Of a stretch of 64,000 bases of DNA, positions 43,788-53,831 are shown in pieces. This stretch comes from Gammaproteobacteria bacterium (GTDB taxonomy: Bacteria; Pseudomonadota; Gammaproteobacteria; JAADGQ01): contig JAKITI010000005.1 of assembly GCA_021648145.1 (NCBI GenBank), positions 18,427-82,426 of the forward strand, in the 5' to 3' direction. The translations under genes and the position numbers were made by a program. The notes below the pieces were generated by a model. That model saw only the letters and a list, made by a program, of their open reading frames with translations. It was not told the origin of the DNA and searched no databases. The stretch's first letter is position 1, and each line of letters opens with the position of its first letter.

Positions 43788-45557
43788 ATGGTTTCCAGGA
43801 TTTTACGTTGCATGCGCCCACTGTTTTTTCTTGTATTATTTACGTTGATACTGACACTGGCGCTACGCTGGGTGATACAGACACAATTTGAAATTGAACT
43901 GGATCATGCCTTTTGGTATCGAGATTTTATTGGCAATTTAGTTGTCACATTGCTGTGCTATGTCATCAGTGGCACAGCAACACGAGCGGTGATCCTCTCT
44001 TCACTGTTAATTATCGGGTTCCAGCTCAGTAACGCTGGCAAACAGGTGGTACTTGGCACGCCAATCAGTCCCGACGATTTCATTCAGATACGCAATCTAT
44101 TTTGGTTATGGCAGGGCTGGATATTATGGGGCACTGTCGCTATCGTAGCCCTGCCTGCTCTGGCTTTACTGATGCTGATAAGTTGGCGTAAATGGAGTAC
44201 TTGGCTAACATTTTCGGTGCTCATCATTGGCATCTCAATCATCGGCCAGTACCGCAGTGAAACACGGGATTGGCTCGACTTAGAATTCGGCCACTCGGTT
44301 TGGAATCAGCCAGAAAATTACCGAAAACGCGGCTTGGTACTGCATATAACACAAGAAGCGATAAGGGCTTGGGCCAAGGTTAATGACATCCCGACACAAC
44401 AAGAGATTGCCGCTATAACACGCCCAACCACACCATCACCCACCGCCAAAGCAAATAAACGAAACGTTCATTACGTAGTGCTTGAATCGTTCTTCGACCC
44501 CAACACTCTTGGCAAAACTCTGGTTCCAAAAGACCCACTACCTAAAGCGTTCCATGATCTCTGGCAACAGACGGGGCAAAGCACAATACTTTCACCCGTC
44601 TGGGGCGGTTATACAGCAAACGCTGAATTTGAAGCGCTGTGCGGTTTCCCAATTACGGAAGACGCGGTATTTTTTGAGGGGTGGCTGCGCCAAAAAGCGC
44701 CCTGTTTGCCGCGTGTATTGTCCGAAGCTGGTTATCAAACAATCGCATCCCATCCCAATGTTGCTGGTTTTTGGAACAGAACCTTGGCATATCAGCTAGT
44801 CGGTTTTGAACAGTACTGGGATAAACGCCAGTTTGATCTCTCCGATCAAGTAGGCGGCATACTGCTGGATCATAGCTTCTATCAACAAATTTTTGCAAAA
44901 ATAGCGCGCGACGATTCTCGCCCTGTTTTTAACTACATGCTGACATACCATGGTCACCTGCCTTTTCCAAGCAATGAGCAGTATCCAGAAATCATTCCTA
45001 GTGGTGAAGCATCACCACTGCTACGCGGTTTTCTCAACCACATGTACTACAAGTCTCGAGATTTGATGACCATGCTGGATGATCTAAGGCGACAAGATCC
45101 TGATAGCTTAATTATTATATTTGGTGATCATTTGCCATTTCTTGGCCCAAATCATGAGACTTATGTCGCGGCAGGTAAGCTAGCTCAACGTCGAGATCAA
45201 TTTACAGCAGAGATGTTTTCTTATTTGGTGAGTACCCCGTTGATTGTAATTGATGGGAAAAGAGGCCCACTCAATCTTGGACAACTCCCGTTGTATCGAC
45301 TGCCCGACCTGGTGCTGCAATTGTTAGGCATCGGTGAATATAAAATGCTGCACTGGACCGAGAACCCTGAGAATGAAATCATCAGACCTTTGCCCGGTAT
45401 GCATGTCGTGATTAAAGACGGCATAGCGATTATCTGTCGTCCAGAAACCAAGAATCCCGATTGCAAAAATAGCCGAGAGTGGGTGGGTGACATGACCATC
45501 ATTTCCCGGGACGTGTTCAGTGGAGATCAGCACAGCCTGAATTCCTCTTCGGACTGA
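43788..45557 (+). CDS. OpgB/LtaS-type phosphoglycerol transferase
   Basis: 589 residues. Four to five TM helices in the first 150, then a periplasmic alkaline-phosphatase-fold sulfatase domain from about 227. The expected residues are visible: Glu233 (VVLESFFDP), nucleophile Thr276 (GGYTANAEFEALCG), His388/390 (YHGHLPF) and Asp447-His448 (IFGDHLPF). Such enzymes move phosphoglycerol from phosphatidylglycerol to a glycan (OpgB/MdoB) or build teichoic acid (LtaS); in a Gram-negative the OpgB-type role fits. It lies opposite an NdvB-like glucan synthase gene 0.9 kb away, a likely supplier of acceptor glucan. It is divergent from mrdA. Confidence 0.85.
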   Translation: MVSRILRCMRPLFFLVLFTLILTLALRWVIQTQFEIELDHAFWYRDFIGNLVVTLLCYVISGTATRAVILSSLLIIGFQLSNAGKQVVLGTPISPDDFIQIRNLFWLWQGWILWGTVAIVALPALALLMLISWRKWSTWLTFSVLIIGISIIGQYRSETRDWLDLEFGHSVWNQPENYRKRGLVLHITQEAIRAWAKVNDIPTQQEIAAITRPTTPSPTAKANKRNVHYVVLESFFDPNTLGKTLVPKDPLPKAFHDLWQQTGQSTILSPVWGGYTANAEFEALCGFPITEDAVFFEGWLRQKAPCLPRVLSEAGYQTIASHPNVAGFWNRTLAYQLVGFEQYWDKRQFDLSDQVGGILLDHSFYQQIFAKIARDDSRPVFNYMLTYHGHLPFPSNEQYPEIIPSGEASPLLRGFLNHMYYKSRDLMTMLDDLRRQDPDSLIIIFGDHLPFLGPNHETYVAAGKLAQRRDQFTAEMFSYLVSTPLIVIDGKRGPLNLGQLPLYRLPDLVLQLLGIGEYKMLHWTENPENEIIRPLPGMHVVIKDGIAIICRPETKNPDCKNSREWVGDMTIISRDVFSGDQHSLNSSSD

Positions 45558-45617
45558 TGCGCTGTTAGCTGTCCGTAAAACCTTCTATCTGTAATCAATT
45601 CTTGATTATCTCCGAAG

Positions 45618-45638
45618 GTAATACTAATATGGTATTAC
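45618..45638 (+). promoter_or_regulatory. Operator-like palindrome before vapBC
   Basis: GTAATAC (45618-45624) and GTATTAC (45632-45638) are inverted with a 7-nt spacer, ending 24 bases before the antitoxin ATG. AbrB-type antitoxins usually repress their own promoter through such sites. Another palindrome, TAATCAA/TTGATTA, lies at 45592-45608. Confidence 0.55.
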
Positions 45639-45662
45639 TATTGTATGGAGGAGTATGAAATT

Positions 45663-45881
45663 ATGCGAGTTACAACGAAAGGCCAAGTCACAATCCCCAG
45701 AGGTGTAAGAGAGGCTTTAGGCATATCTCCCGAAACAGAGATTGGCTTTATCGAAGATAAAGGCCGCTTTTACATAGTTAAAACAGATGAGCCTAACTTA
45801 ACAGGTAGGTTTAGAAAGCTTAGAGGCATCGCTACAGTAAAAATGTCTACTGATGAAATTATGAGTCTGACCAGGGAATAA
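45663..45881 (+). CDS. vapB: AbrB/VapB-type antitoxin
   Basis: 72 residues. The N-terminal swapped-hairpin DNA-binding domain RVTTKGQVTIPRGVREALGI is diagnostic of AbrB/SpoVT folds. The C-terminal tail (GRFRKLRGIATVKMSTDEIM) would bind the toxin. The ATG at 45663 is chosen because GGAGGAG lies 11-17 bases before it; an ATG at 45645 overlaps that site. The PIN toxin gene starts two bases after the stop. Confidence 0.88.
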   Translation: MRVTTKGQVTIPRGVREALGISPETEIGFIEDKGRFYIVKTDEPNLTGRFRKLRGIATVKMSTDEIMSLTRE

Positions 45882-45883
45882 TC

Positions 45884-46297
45884 ATGAATGGTATTTTGGT
45901 TGATTCATGCGTGTTGCTGGATCTATTTACGGATGACATAAATTGGGCTAATTGGTCTGAAAGAACGCTGGAAAAATATAGCCAAACCAACACATTATAT
46001 ATAAATTCCATTGTGTACACAGAAATATCAATAGGTTTTAATAAGGTTGAAGAGGTTGAATGTGCTATTGAAGAACTGGGTATCAAAGTACTAGAAATGC
46101 CTCGGGAGGCACTATTTTTGACCGGAAAGGCATTCTTAAAATACAGAAAAAATAAGGGTAGCAAAATATCTCCATTGCCTGACTTTTTTATTGGTGCTCA
46201 TGCGTCTATCTCAAAGTTTGGGTTAATAACGAGGGATTTGGCAAAATATAAAACGTATTTCCCACAAATAAAATTGATATATCCATATAAAACTTAA
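45884..46297 (+). CDS. vapC: VapC-like PIN-domain toxin
   Basis: 137 residues. PIN ribonuclease fold with the acidic quartet Asp7 (ILVDSCVLLDLF), Glu47 (SIVYTEISIG), Asp100 (PLPDFFIGAHA) and Asp118 (ITRDLAKY). Typical VapC enzymes cut tRNA or rRNA when freed from the antitoxin. It is an operon with the AbrB-type antitoxin, and a palindromic element begins 38 bases after the stop. Confidence 0.9.
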   Translation: MNGILVDSCVLLDLFTDDINWANWSERTLEKYSQTNTLYINSIVYTEISIGFNKVEEVECAIEELGIKVLEMPREALFLTGKAFLKYRKNKGSKISPLPDFFIGAHASISKFGLITRDLAKYKTYFPQIKLIYPYKT

Positions 46298-46335
46298 GCA
46301 GCTGACAAAATGCTCCAGTGGACCATCCAAGACGT

Positions 46336-46499
46336 TAGGAACGAGCACGAAATAACTTGGACAATTATGACGCAGAAATTTTGCTCCAGTTTAAACTATA
46401 TCAAGAGGCGCATAGCGAGCCTATGTAACGATTGATATCGTTTAAACTGGAGTAAAAGGGCAAGTCAGAATGTCCAAGTTATTTCGTGACCGTTCCTTA
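46336..46499. mobile_element. 164-bp palindromic MITE-like element (repeat family, site D)
   Basis: Terminal inverted repeats 46337-46363 and 46471-46497 match at 25 of 27 positions. Inside, CTCCAGTTTAAAC (46384-46396) pairs perfectly with 46440-46452, and CATAG/CTATG close the centre (46411-46425). The whole element can fold as one long hairpin. No ORF is present. Its right end contains the TAA stop of the NdvB-like gene. Related shorter copies are at 25297, 25990 and 36088. It could be a transposase-dependent MITE or a REP-like structural repeat. Confidence 0.75.
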
Positions 46500-49157
46500 G
46501 TTTGCATCTTTTTCTTTTATTAACAAATCGTCTTGCTCTTCGAGATCTGGCCCGTTGCCGTTGTTTTGACTAATACGTGGCATTTCACCAATGATACGAC
46601 TCGACAAGCGAGGATATGCACTGATCAACGAAACTAAAATAGAAGCGAGGTAAGGCAAACTTTGTACGACCAACACGACCATCCATAATTGCGTATCGAG
46701 ATAATGGGCATCTTCACGCTGTGCGATAGCAACAATGCAAGTTAATAAGAGCAAGGCCAGCAATAACTCTTCACGCACATCCGACAGTGCGCGCCAAAAC
46801 CCATGGCTGCTGGAGTTTTTGGGTGTACGAAAAAAACCTATTTCCTTGGTAAACAGTCCCGCTAATATTGCACGTGAAATGGTATGTGACAAACTCAGCC
46901 CTGCTAGACCGGCAGCCAAGGCTTGCCTCACTGTCGCTTTCATACGGTAACGATAAAGTGTCATCAGTTTGAAACTTTTAAACGTCAAAAATGCAATCGG
47001 CACCAATGACAATGCAATATCGGGCGGCATATATTTTTCAGGTGAAATAATCATCAATACAGACCAGACAATCGCAATAAAATTAAACAGTAAACTTAAT
47101 CCGTCCGTGATCCAGGGCAACCACCCTGCAACAAAGTGGTAGCGCTGACCCGCGCTCAATTTTGATCGACTCAAACCCAATAAATAGCGTAAATGATGGC
47201 GCATGATCAATACAGAACCATATGCCCAGCGAAAACGCTGTTTTTTGTAGTCCAGAAAATTATCAGGCATCACGCCTTGCCCGTACGAGTGTGGAATATA
47301 TAGCGCTTCATGACCTTTCTCAAAAATAGTCAGCCCCAGTTCGGCGTCCTCCGTAATGCACCAGGTAGGCCAACCACCCACATCTTGCAATACCGACTTG
47401 CGAACCATAGTCATGGTGCCGTGCTGAATAATGGCATTACGTTCATTGCGTGTCACCATACCAAGATGAAAAAAACCGGCATATTCGCAATAAGATAATG
47501 ATTTGAAAAGACTATCATTACCATCACTATAATCTTGAGGTGCCTGTACGATCGCCACTTTTTTCTGCTCGAACAGTGGCGCCAAATCACGCAGCCAATT
47601 CGCTTCAACGATATAGTCACTATCAATCACTGCCACAACTTCAGCACCATGATTGGTTTTTTCCAATGCAAAATTCAATGCGCCCGCTTTAAATCCAGAC
47701 AGTGGATCTTTATGAAAAAATCGAAATCGCTCGTCTTGCGCTTCACACCAAGTGTGGACAGGCCGCCAAACGGCTTCATCTTTGGTGTTGTTATCGATAA
47801 CGATCACTTCAAAATGAGGGTAATCCAAACGTTTGAGCCCTTCCAGTGTCTTGATGAGCATATCAGGAGGTTCGTTATACGCCGGCAAATGAATCGAGAC
47901 CATGGGTAATTCAGCGTCTGCTACCCGCTTAATATCGGATTGACGACGCATGCCTCGGCTCCAGATCGCCTCAGCCCATTCATGCGCTTCAGCAATTAAT
48001 ACCACAACAACAGCAAGCACAGCGGTTAATAAAATCAGACCCACCACCACCTGCTGCCAGTTCAAGTATTTCTGTGAATAATCATAGACTAACCACACTA
48101 CAAAAGTTGCAATAGCATAGGATATGATGACTAAAAAACTGCGACCACGATGATTCAGCCCTTGACTGTCTTTTAGCATAAAAGCCAAAATCAACAAGGT
48201 TAGTGCCATTGAGTAGAGCACGATTTGAGGCCATTCAGGAATCGGCGTAACAGGCGCGGAAAAATTAAATTTAGCATTGCGATCAGCATCGTAAATGCCC
48301 CAATATCGTCCTACTTCCCCCTCATTGGTTTTCCATACCTGGTCAAACGCCTCAAGCACGTAATAGGTAACACCTTCTTGCTCGGCCCGACTGGTAAAGC
48401 GGCGCAGGAACTTTGCCTGATTTTGTGTTGAAGGTACAGCTTTGTCCCTTGAACGCCCCTTGCTTGGCCAGCCTACTTCTCCCAAAATGATCTCTTTATC
48501 CGGATAAGTTTCTTTTAGTTTATCCAATCGATTCCAGACGTAGGGTTCAGCGCTTTCAGTAGGCTTAAACTCCCAGTAAGGCAGAATATGAGCGGCAATA
48601 AAATCGACATGAGCTGTAAGTTTGGGATTCTTGATCCAGCGATCCCATGTTTCAGCGGTACTGACACGCCTCCAGCCAACAAAGTGTTGAATTTCTTCAA
48701 TGTATGCAATTAATTCATCTTCAGTCAACTCCTTGCGCAACAGCACCTCATTGCCCACTATGACTCTTACAATATTTTTATTAAATTCGCTGTAAAGCTC
48801 CTTGAAGCGATTTATTTCTTTACGGTTCTGCTCTTTATCATCCGACAGCCAAATACCGACGGTGACATTAAGGCCAAGCGGTTCTGCCAAACGGGGTATT
48901 AAACCAAGTGTTTCCGCTACGGAGTAGGTACGTACCGCATGCACCTTGCCCGAGAGTAACTCAAGATCGGCCTGAATCTGTTCTATGGTAGGGTATTGAT
49001 CCTTTGCTGGATCTTGACCCGGATGGTAAGGTGAAAAAGCTATGCCCTGAATGACATCTGGCCAAACGGGCTCGTGATCAGGTTGATTAGCGTAAGCCCA
49101 AAGCCCAACCATCAAAGCACCGATAGCAATAATAATAATGAATGTTGCTCGATTCAT
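46497..49157 (-). CDS. ndvB: NdvB-like beta-1,3-glucan synthase (GH17 + GT2)
   Basis: 886 residues. N-terminal TM anchor, then a periplasmic GH17 domain with acid/base Glu137 (VIVGNEVLLR) and nucleophile Glu227 (ILGEVGWPSKG). Further TM helices lie at 310-400. A cytoplasmic processive GT2 domain runs from about 418: HLPAYNEPP, DSD 512-514, TED 602-604 and QRFRW 640-644. The C-terminus is a TM block. This architecture is that of NdvB/NdvC-type cyclic beta-(1,3)-glucan synthases, where the GH17 part rearranges or cyclises the chain. It is convergent with an OpgB-type transferase gene and interrupts the mre/mrd cluster. The last codon lies in a palindromic repeat. Confidence 0.85.
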   Translation of the reverse strand: MNRATFIIIIAIGALMVGLWAYANQPDHEPVWPDVIQGIAFSPYHPGQDPAKDQYPTIEQIQADLELLSGKVHAVRTYSVAETLGLIPRLAEPLGLNVTVGIWLSDDKEQNRKEINRFKELYSEFNKNIVRVIVGNEVLLRKELTEDELIAYIEEIQHFVGWRRVSTAETWDRWIKNPKLTAHVDFIAAHILPYWEFKPTESAEPYVWNRLDKLKETYPDKEIILGEVGWPSKGRSRDKAVPSTQNQAKFLRRFTSRAEQEGVTYYVLEAFDQVWKTNEGEVGRYWGIYDADRNAKFNFSAPVTPIPEWPQIVLYSMALTLLILAFMLKDSQGLNHRGRSFLVIISYAIATFVVWLVYDYSQKYLNWQQVVVGLILLTAVLAVVVVLIAEAHEWAEAIWSRGMRRQSDIKRVADAELPMVSIHLPAYNEPPDMLIKTLEGLKRLDYPHFEVIVIDNNTKDEAVWRPVHTWCEAQDERFRFFHKDPLSGFKAGALNFALEKTNHGAEVVAVIDSDYIVEANWLRDLAPLFEQKKVAIVQAPQDYSDGNDSLFKSLSYCEYAGFFHLGMVTRNERNAIIQHGTMTMVRKSVLQDVGGWPTWCITEDAELGLTIFEKGHEALYIPHSYGQGVMPDNFLDYKKQRFRWAYGSVLIMRHHLRYLLGLSRSKLSAGQRYHFVAGWLPWITDGLSLLFNFIAIVWSVLMIISPEKYMPPDIALSLVPIAFLTFKSFKLMTLYRYRMKATVRQALAAGLAGLSLSHTISRAILAGLFTKEIGFFRTPKNSSSHGFWRALSDVREELLLALLLLTCIVAIAQREDAHYLDTQLWMVVLVVQSLPYLASILVSLISAYPRLSSRIIGEMPRISQNNGNGPDLEEQDDLLIKEKDAN

Positions 49158-49346
49158 ATTTACTCAAATCTAAAAGGTTAACCATCTGGTTAGAAATACT
49201 TTTGCTAGACATTATGTATTAACCAACCCTCCGTGAACGGCAGGCATTATCCCATACATGACGACACATAAAAAATTAAGGAAGATCTGATTAAGTTTGA
49301 AACAAGGGATCAAGTCTATTTTACTCATGAAAATACGGATTCAGGG

Positions 49347-49838
49347 TTACGTTACTCTGAATTTATGCCGCACATACCGCAAGAGCAAAAAGACAACGGG
49401 CCATAACAATGCACTTGTAAAAGGTGTTATCCAATACGTCCAGCTTTGAATAGAGTGACCACTGATGCCTTGCACCCACAGCAACGGAACGTGGTGTGCT
49501 AATAACAATAGCAAAAATAGTACCAGCGACTGGTGCAAGAGTGGTTTAACTCTGATTCGCCTGTATAGCATCAAAGTAACGTAAGCCACGATGCTTAGGG
49601 CCAGAGCTTGTGCGCCTAGCAAAGTTCCAGATAATACATCCAGCAACAGCCCCACAACCCATGCGCTCAAAATACCAACACGAGACGGTAAAGCCAGACA
49701 CCAGTAGACCAATACCATTGCAGCCCAGTGAGGACGAAGTGGCTGCGCCCATTCCGGTAGCGGCATAATCATCAACAATATGGCAATAAACAGAGTAAAA
49801 ACGATCACCCAGCCTGAACTATGTGTATATGCTTTCAT
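49347..49838 (-). CDS. mreD: Rod shape-determining protein MreD
   Basis: About 163 residues, five or so TM helices (VIVFTLFIAILLMIMPLPEW, then ALALSIVAYVTLMLYRRIRV). The ATG at 49838 overlaps the mreC stop (ATGA). Part of the MreBCD-RodA-PBP2 elongasome. The interval 49158-49346 downstream holds nothing clear. Confidence 0.93.
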   Translation of the reverse strand: MKAYTHSSGWVIVFTLFIAILLMIMPLPEWAQPLRPHWAAMVLVYWCLALPSRVGILSAWVVGLLLDVLSGTLLGAQALALSIVAYVTLMLYRRIRVKPLLHQSLVLFLLLLLAHHVPLLWVQGISGHSIQSWTYWITPFTSALLWPVVFLLLRYVRHKFRVT

Positions 49839-50734
49839 TGCACACAATCAACATCAGTGATACTTAATTTATTTTCAACGCACGCAGAATCATTCATATC
49901 AGATACTCTGCTTTGGCTTTGAGTCGGCCATATTAATAGCACTTCACGCCCACTATCCAGCAAGGCAAGAGGCTCCGCACTGATCGACATAAAAGTTTGG
50001 CCCAGATTTCGCTCAACCGATTTAACAATTGCAACTGGATAATTAGGTGGAAACACACCTCCTAACCCAGAAGTCATCAATAGATCATTTACCTGTATAT
50101 CTGCACTCACTGGCAGATAGGGTAATGCCAGACGATTACTCGCGCCTCGCCCTTCAACTAGCGCGCGCAACCCATTACGTAACACTTGCACGGGTACTGC
50201 ATGGTTCGAATCTGTAATCAACATCGCGACACTGGAATAGAGACTCACTTCAAAAACCTGTCCTACCACACCATGGGCGTTCAACACCGGCTGCCCTGGA
50301 TAAACACCATACTGCGTGCCTTTATCCAATGTTAAGCGACGCGAATAAAACTGGAGATCAGCGGCCAGCAAACCTGCAATAAGCACCCTCTCACCTACGT
50401 CTGTGGAAGATTCAAGAAGAAGCCGCAAGCGCTGGTTTTCAGCCGTTAATGCGTCCAGCTTGAGCTGCTGGGTTTGTAGCAATAAATTTTGTGCATGTAA
50501 CTGTCTGTTTTCCTGTTGTAAGTTTGCTCGCCCTTCAAAGCTACCTTCTAGCCATCGTATCAGCGTAAGCGGTGCATCCACCACATAAATCAGTGGCGAC
50601 AAAAGTACCGCCATGCCCTTGCGTACATCGCTTAAATAATTTTGCTTATGGTCAACCACCATCAAAGTGATTGAAATAACCACCAAAATAATAAAGTAAC
50701 CCGTATTAGAACGGTTTCCGGAAAAAAGTCCCAC
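49835..50734 (-). CDS. mreC: Rod shape-determining protein MreC
   Basis: 299 residues. N-terminal TM helix (YFIILVVISITLMVVDHKQ), a coiled coil at about 65-110 (LQQENRQLHAQNLLLQTQQL) and two beta-barrels (GLLAADLQFYSRRLTLDKGT, VLNAHGVVGQVFEV). Periplasmic activator of PBP2-RodA. It starts 48 bases after mreB. Confidence 0.95.
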   Translation of the reverse strand: MGLFSGNRSNTGYFIILVVISITLMVVDHKQNYLSDVRKGMAVLLSPLIYVVDAPLTLIRWLEGSFEGRANLQQENRQLHAQNLLLQTQQLKLDALTAENQRLRLLLESSTDVGERVLIAGLLAADLQFYSRRLTLDKGTQYGVYPGQPVLNAHGVVGQVFEVSLYSSVAMLITDSNHAVPVQVLRNGLRALVEGRGASNRLALPYLPVSADIQVNDLLMTSGLGGVFPPNYPVAIVKSVERNLGQTFMSISAEPLALLDSGREVLLIWPTQSQSRVSDMNDSACVENKLSITDVDCVQ

Positions 50735-50781
50735 TTAAGAAAATGACCTGTTTTTCTAATGATTCACTGCAGTCGCTTCAT

Positions 50782-51882
<1,101 letters not shown>

Positions 51883-52011
51883 CTAGAATTATAGTAGCAT
51901 TCATACACACGTATTACTTAGCTCGACACAATCTATCAATGTATAAGGGCTTTGGGCAAGCGCTTTTCTATGATAAGTTGCTATTTTTATTTATTATTAG
52001 GAGTGCTCTGC

Positions 52012-52299
52012 ATGAGTTTGCAGCAATCTGACATTGAAAAAGTCGCACATTTAGCACGTTTAAGCATTGATCCCTCTGATATACCAGAACATATTAAAAA
52101 TTTATCCGACATCCTCGACCTGGTTGAGCAAATGAATGCCGTTGATACGGAGAGTGTGACTCCCATGGCTCACCCCATGGATGCAACCCAACGCCTTCGA
52201 TCCGATGAAGCCACTGAAACAGATCAACGCGAACAATTTCAAGCGCTTGCTCCTCAAGTGGAGGCAGGGCTTTACCTCGTACCCAAAGTCATTGAATAA
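52012..52299 (+). CDS. gatC: Asp/Glu-tRNA amidotransferase subunit C
   Basis: 95 residues (LQQSDIEKVAHLARLSID, TPMAHPMDATQRLRSDEATE). The ATG at 52012 has AGGAG upstream and gives the normal family length; the frame is open back to 51952 but with a hydrophobic, non-conserved extension. First gene of gatCAB. Confidence 0.95.
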   Translation: MSLQQSDIEKVAHLARLSIDPSDIPEHIKNLSDILDLVEQMNAVDTESVTPMAHPMDATQRLRSDEATETDQREQFQALAPQVEAGLYLVPKVIE

Positions 52300-52358
52300 T
52301 ACCCCCAAAATCAGATAACGATACGCCCTAATAGCATATAGATACAGGACGACTTAAC

Positions 52359-53810
52359 ATGCACGACAAAACAGTTGCAGAGCTCGGAGCCGGACTTCGT
52401 AGCGGTGAGTTTTCAAGCGAAGAGCTTACACGCATCTTTCTTGATCGCATTGAAAAGCATGATGGAGCACTGAACAGCTTTATTACTGTCACACCGGAGC
52501 TTGCCATTGAGCAAGCCATCGCGGCGGACGCTCGCATCAAGGCCAATAATGCCACACCACTCACGGGCATTCCCTTTGCGCACAAAGATATTTTTTGCAC
52601 ACAAGGTATTCGTACCAGCTGTGGCTCTAAAATGTTGGATAACTTTATTTCACCTTATGATGCAACCGTGGTTTCCCGCCTTAAGTCCGCAGGCATTGTG
52701 ACCTTGGGTAAAACCAACATGGACGAATTTGCCATGGGTTCCAGCAATGAAACCAGTTATTACGGTGCCGTTAAAAATCCGTGGGATACCAAGGCAGTGC
52801 CTGGCGGCTCATCTGGTGGCTCTGCCGCAGCGGTAGCTGCACGTTTAACCCCAGTGGCCAGTGGCACGGATACGGGCGGTTCGATTCGCCAACCCGCCGC
52901 ACTCTGTGGAGTGACGGGTTTAAAACCCACCTACGGCCGTGTTTCACGCTACGGCATGATCGCTTTCGCTTCCAGCCTTGACCAGGGCGGCCCGATGACA
53001 CGCACCGCCGAAGATGCGGCCATCGTACTCAATGCCATGGCAGGATTTGATGCACGTGACTCCACCAGTATTGACAAGCCCGTTCCTGATTACACCGCCC
53101 ATCTGGGCGATTCACTCAAAGGGCTTAAAATCGGCCTTCCCAAAGAGTACTTTGGCGAAGGACTAGATCCGGATGTGGCTGATGCGATTGATGCATCCAT
53201 CAAAGAATACCAAAAACTTGGTGCTGAAATTGTTGAAATCAGCCTACCGAATACACACTTGGCCGTACCGACCTATTATGTTGTTGCACCCGCAGAGTGC
53301 TCCACCAACCTGTCACGTTATGATGGTGTTCGCTTTGGCCACCGCTGTGATTCACCCAAAAACCTGGAAGACCTCTATAAACGCTCTCGCGGTGAAGGTT
53401 TCGGCGAGGAAGTAAAGCGCCGCATCATGATGGGTACTTACGCACTCTCTTCAGGTTATTACGATGCTTATTATCTCAAGGCGCAAAAAATTCGCAGGCT
53501 GATCAGTGATGACTTTCGCAAGGCCTTCGAGCAAGTTGATCTGATCGCGGGCCCCACCACACCGACCACAGCATTTAACATTGGCGAAAAAAATGATGAC
53601 CCTGTCAGCATGTACCTCTCTGACATCTATACGATTGCCGCCAACCTTGCGGGTCTGCCTGGCATCTCGATACCTGCAGGTTTTGTCTCGGGCCGCCCTG
53701 TCGGTTTGCAGCTGATTGGCAACTATTTTGAAGAAGCAGGGCTGCTCAGTGCAGCTCATCAATACCAACAGGTCACAGACTGGCACACCCGCCGCCCTGA
53801 AGGTTTCTGA
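52359..53810 (+). CDS. gatA: Asp/Glu-tRNA amidotransferase subunit A
   Basis: 483 residues. Amidase-signature enzyme with catalytic Lys in [10 protein letters not shown], cis-Ser and Ser in [15 protein letters not shown] and [12 protein letters not shown]. Releases ammonia from Gln and passes it to GatB. Presence of gatCAB implies that Asn-tRNA and/or Gln-tRNA is made indirectly by transamidation. Confidence 0.97.
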   Translation: MHDKTVAELGAGLRSGEFSSEELTRIFLDRIEKHDGALNSFITVTPELAIEQAIAADARIKANNATPLTGIPFAHKDIFCTQGIRTSCGSKMLDNFISPYDATVVSRLKSAGIVTLGKTNMDEFAMGSSNETSYYGAVKNPWDTKAVPGGSSGGSAAAVAARLTPVASGTDTGGSIRQPAALCGVTGLKPTYGRVSRYGMIAFASSLDQGGPMTRTAEDAAIVLNAMAGFDARDSTSIDKPVPDYTAHLGDSLKGLKIGLPKEYFGEGLDPDVADAIDASIKEYQKLGAEIVEISLPNTHLAVPTYYVVAPAECSTNLSRYDGVRFGHRCDSPKNLEDLYKRSRGEGFGEEVKRRIMMGTYALSSGYYDAYYLKAQKIRRLISDDFRKAFEQVDLIAGPTTPTTAFNIGEKNDDPVSMYLSDIYTIAANLAGLPGISIPAGFVSGRPVGLQLIGNYFEEAGLLSAAHQYQQVTDWHTRRPEGF

Positions 53811-53831
53811 ATTTTTAAAGGTATTAGAATA

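Noticed and set aside
46336..46499. Degraded insertion sequence with transposase
   Set aside because: No ORF or transposase motif was found on either strand inside the element; only palindromic structure is present.
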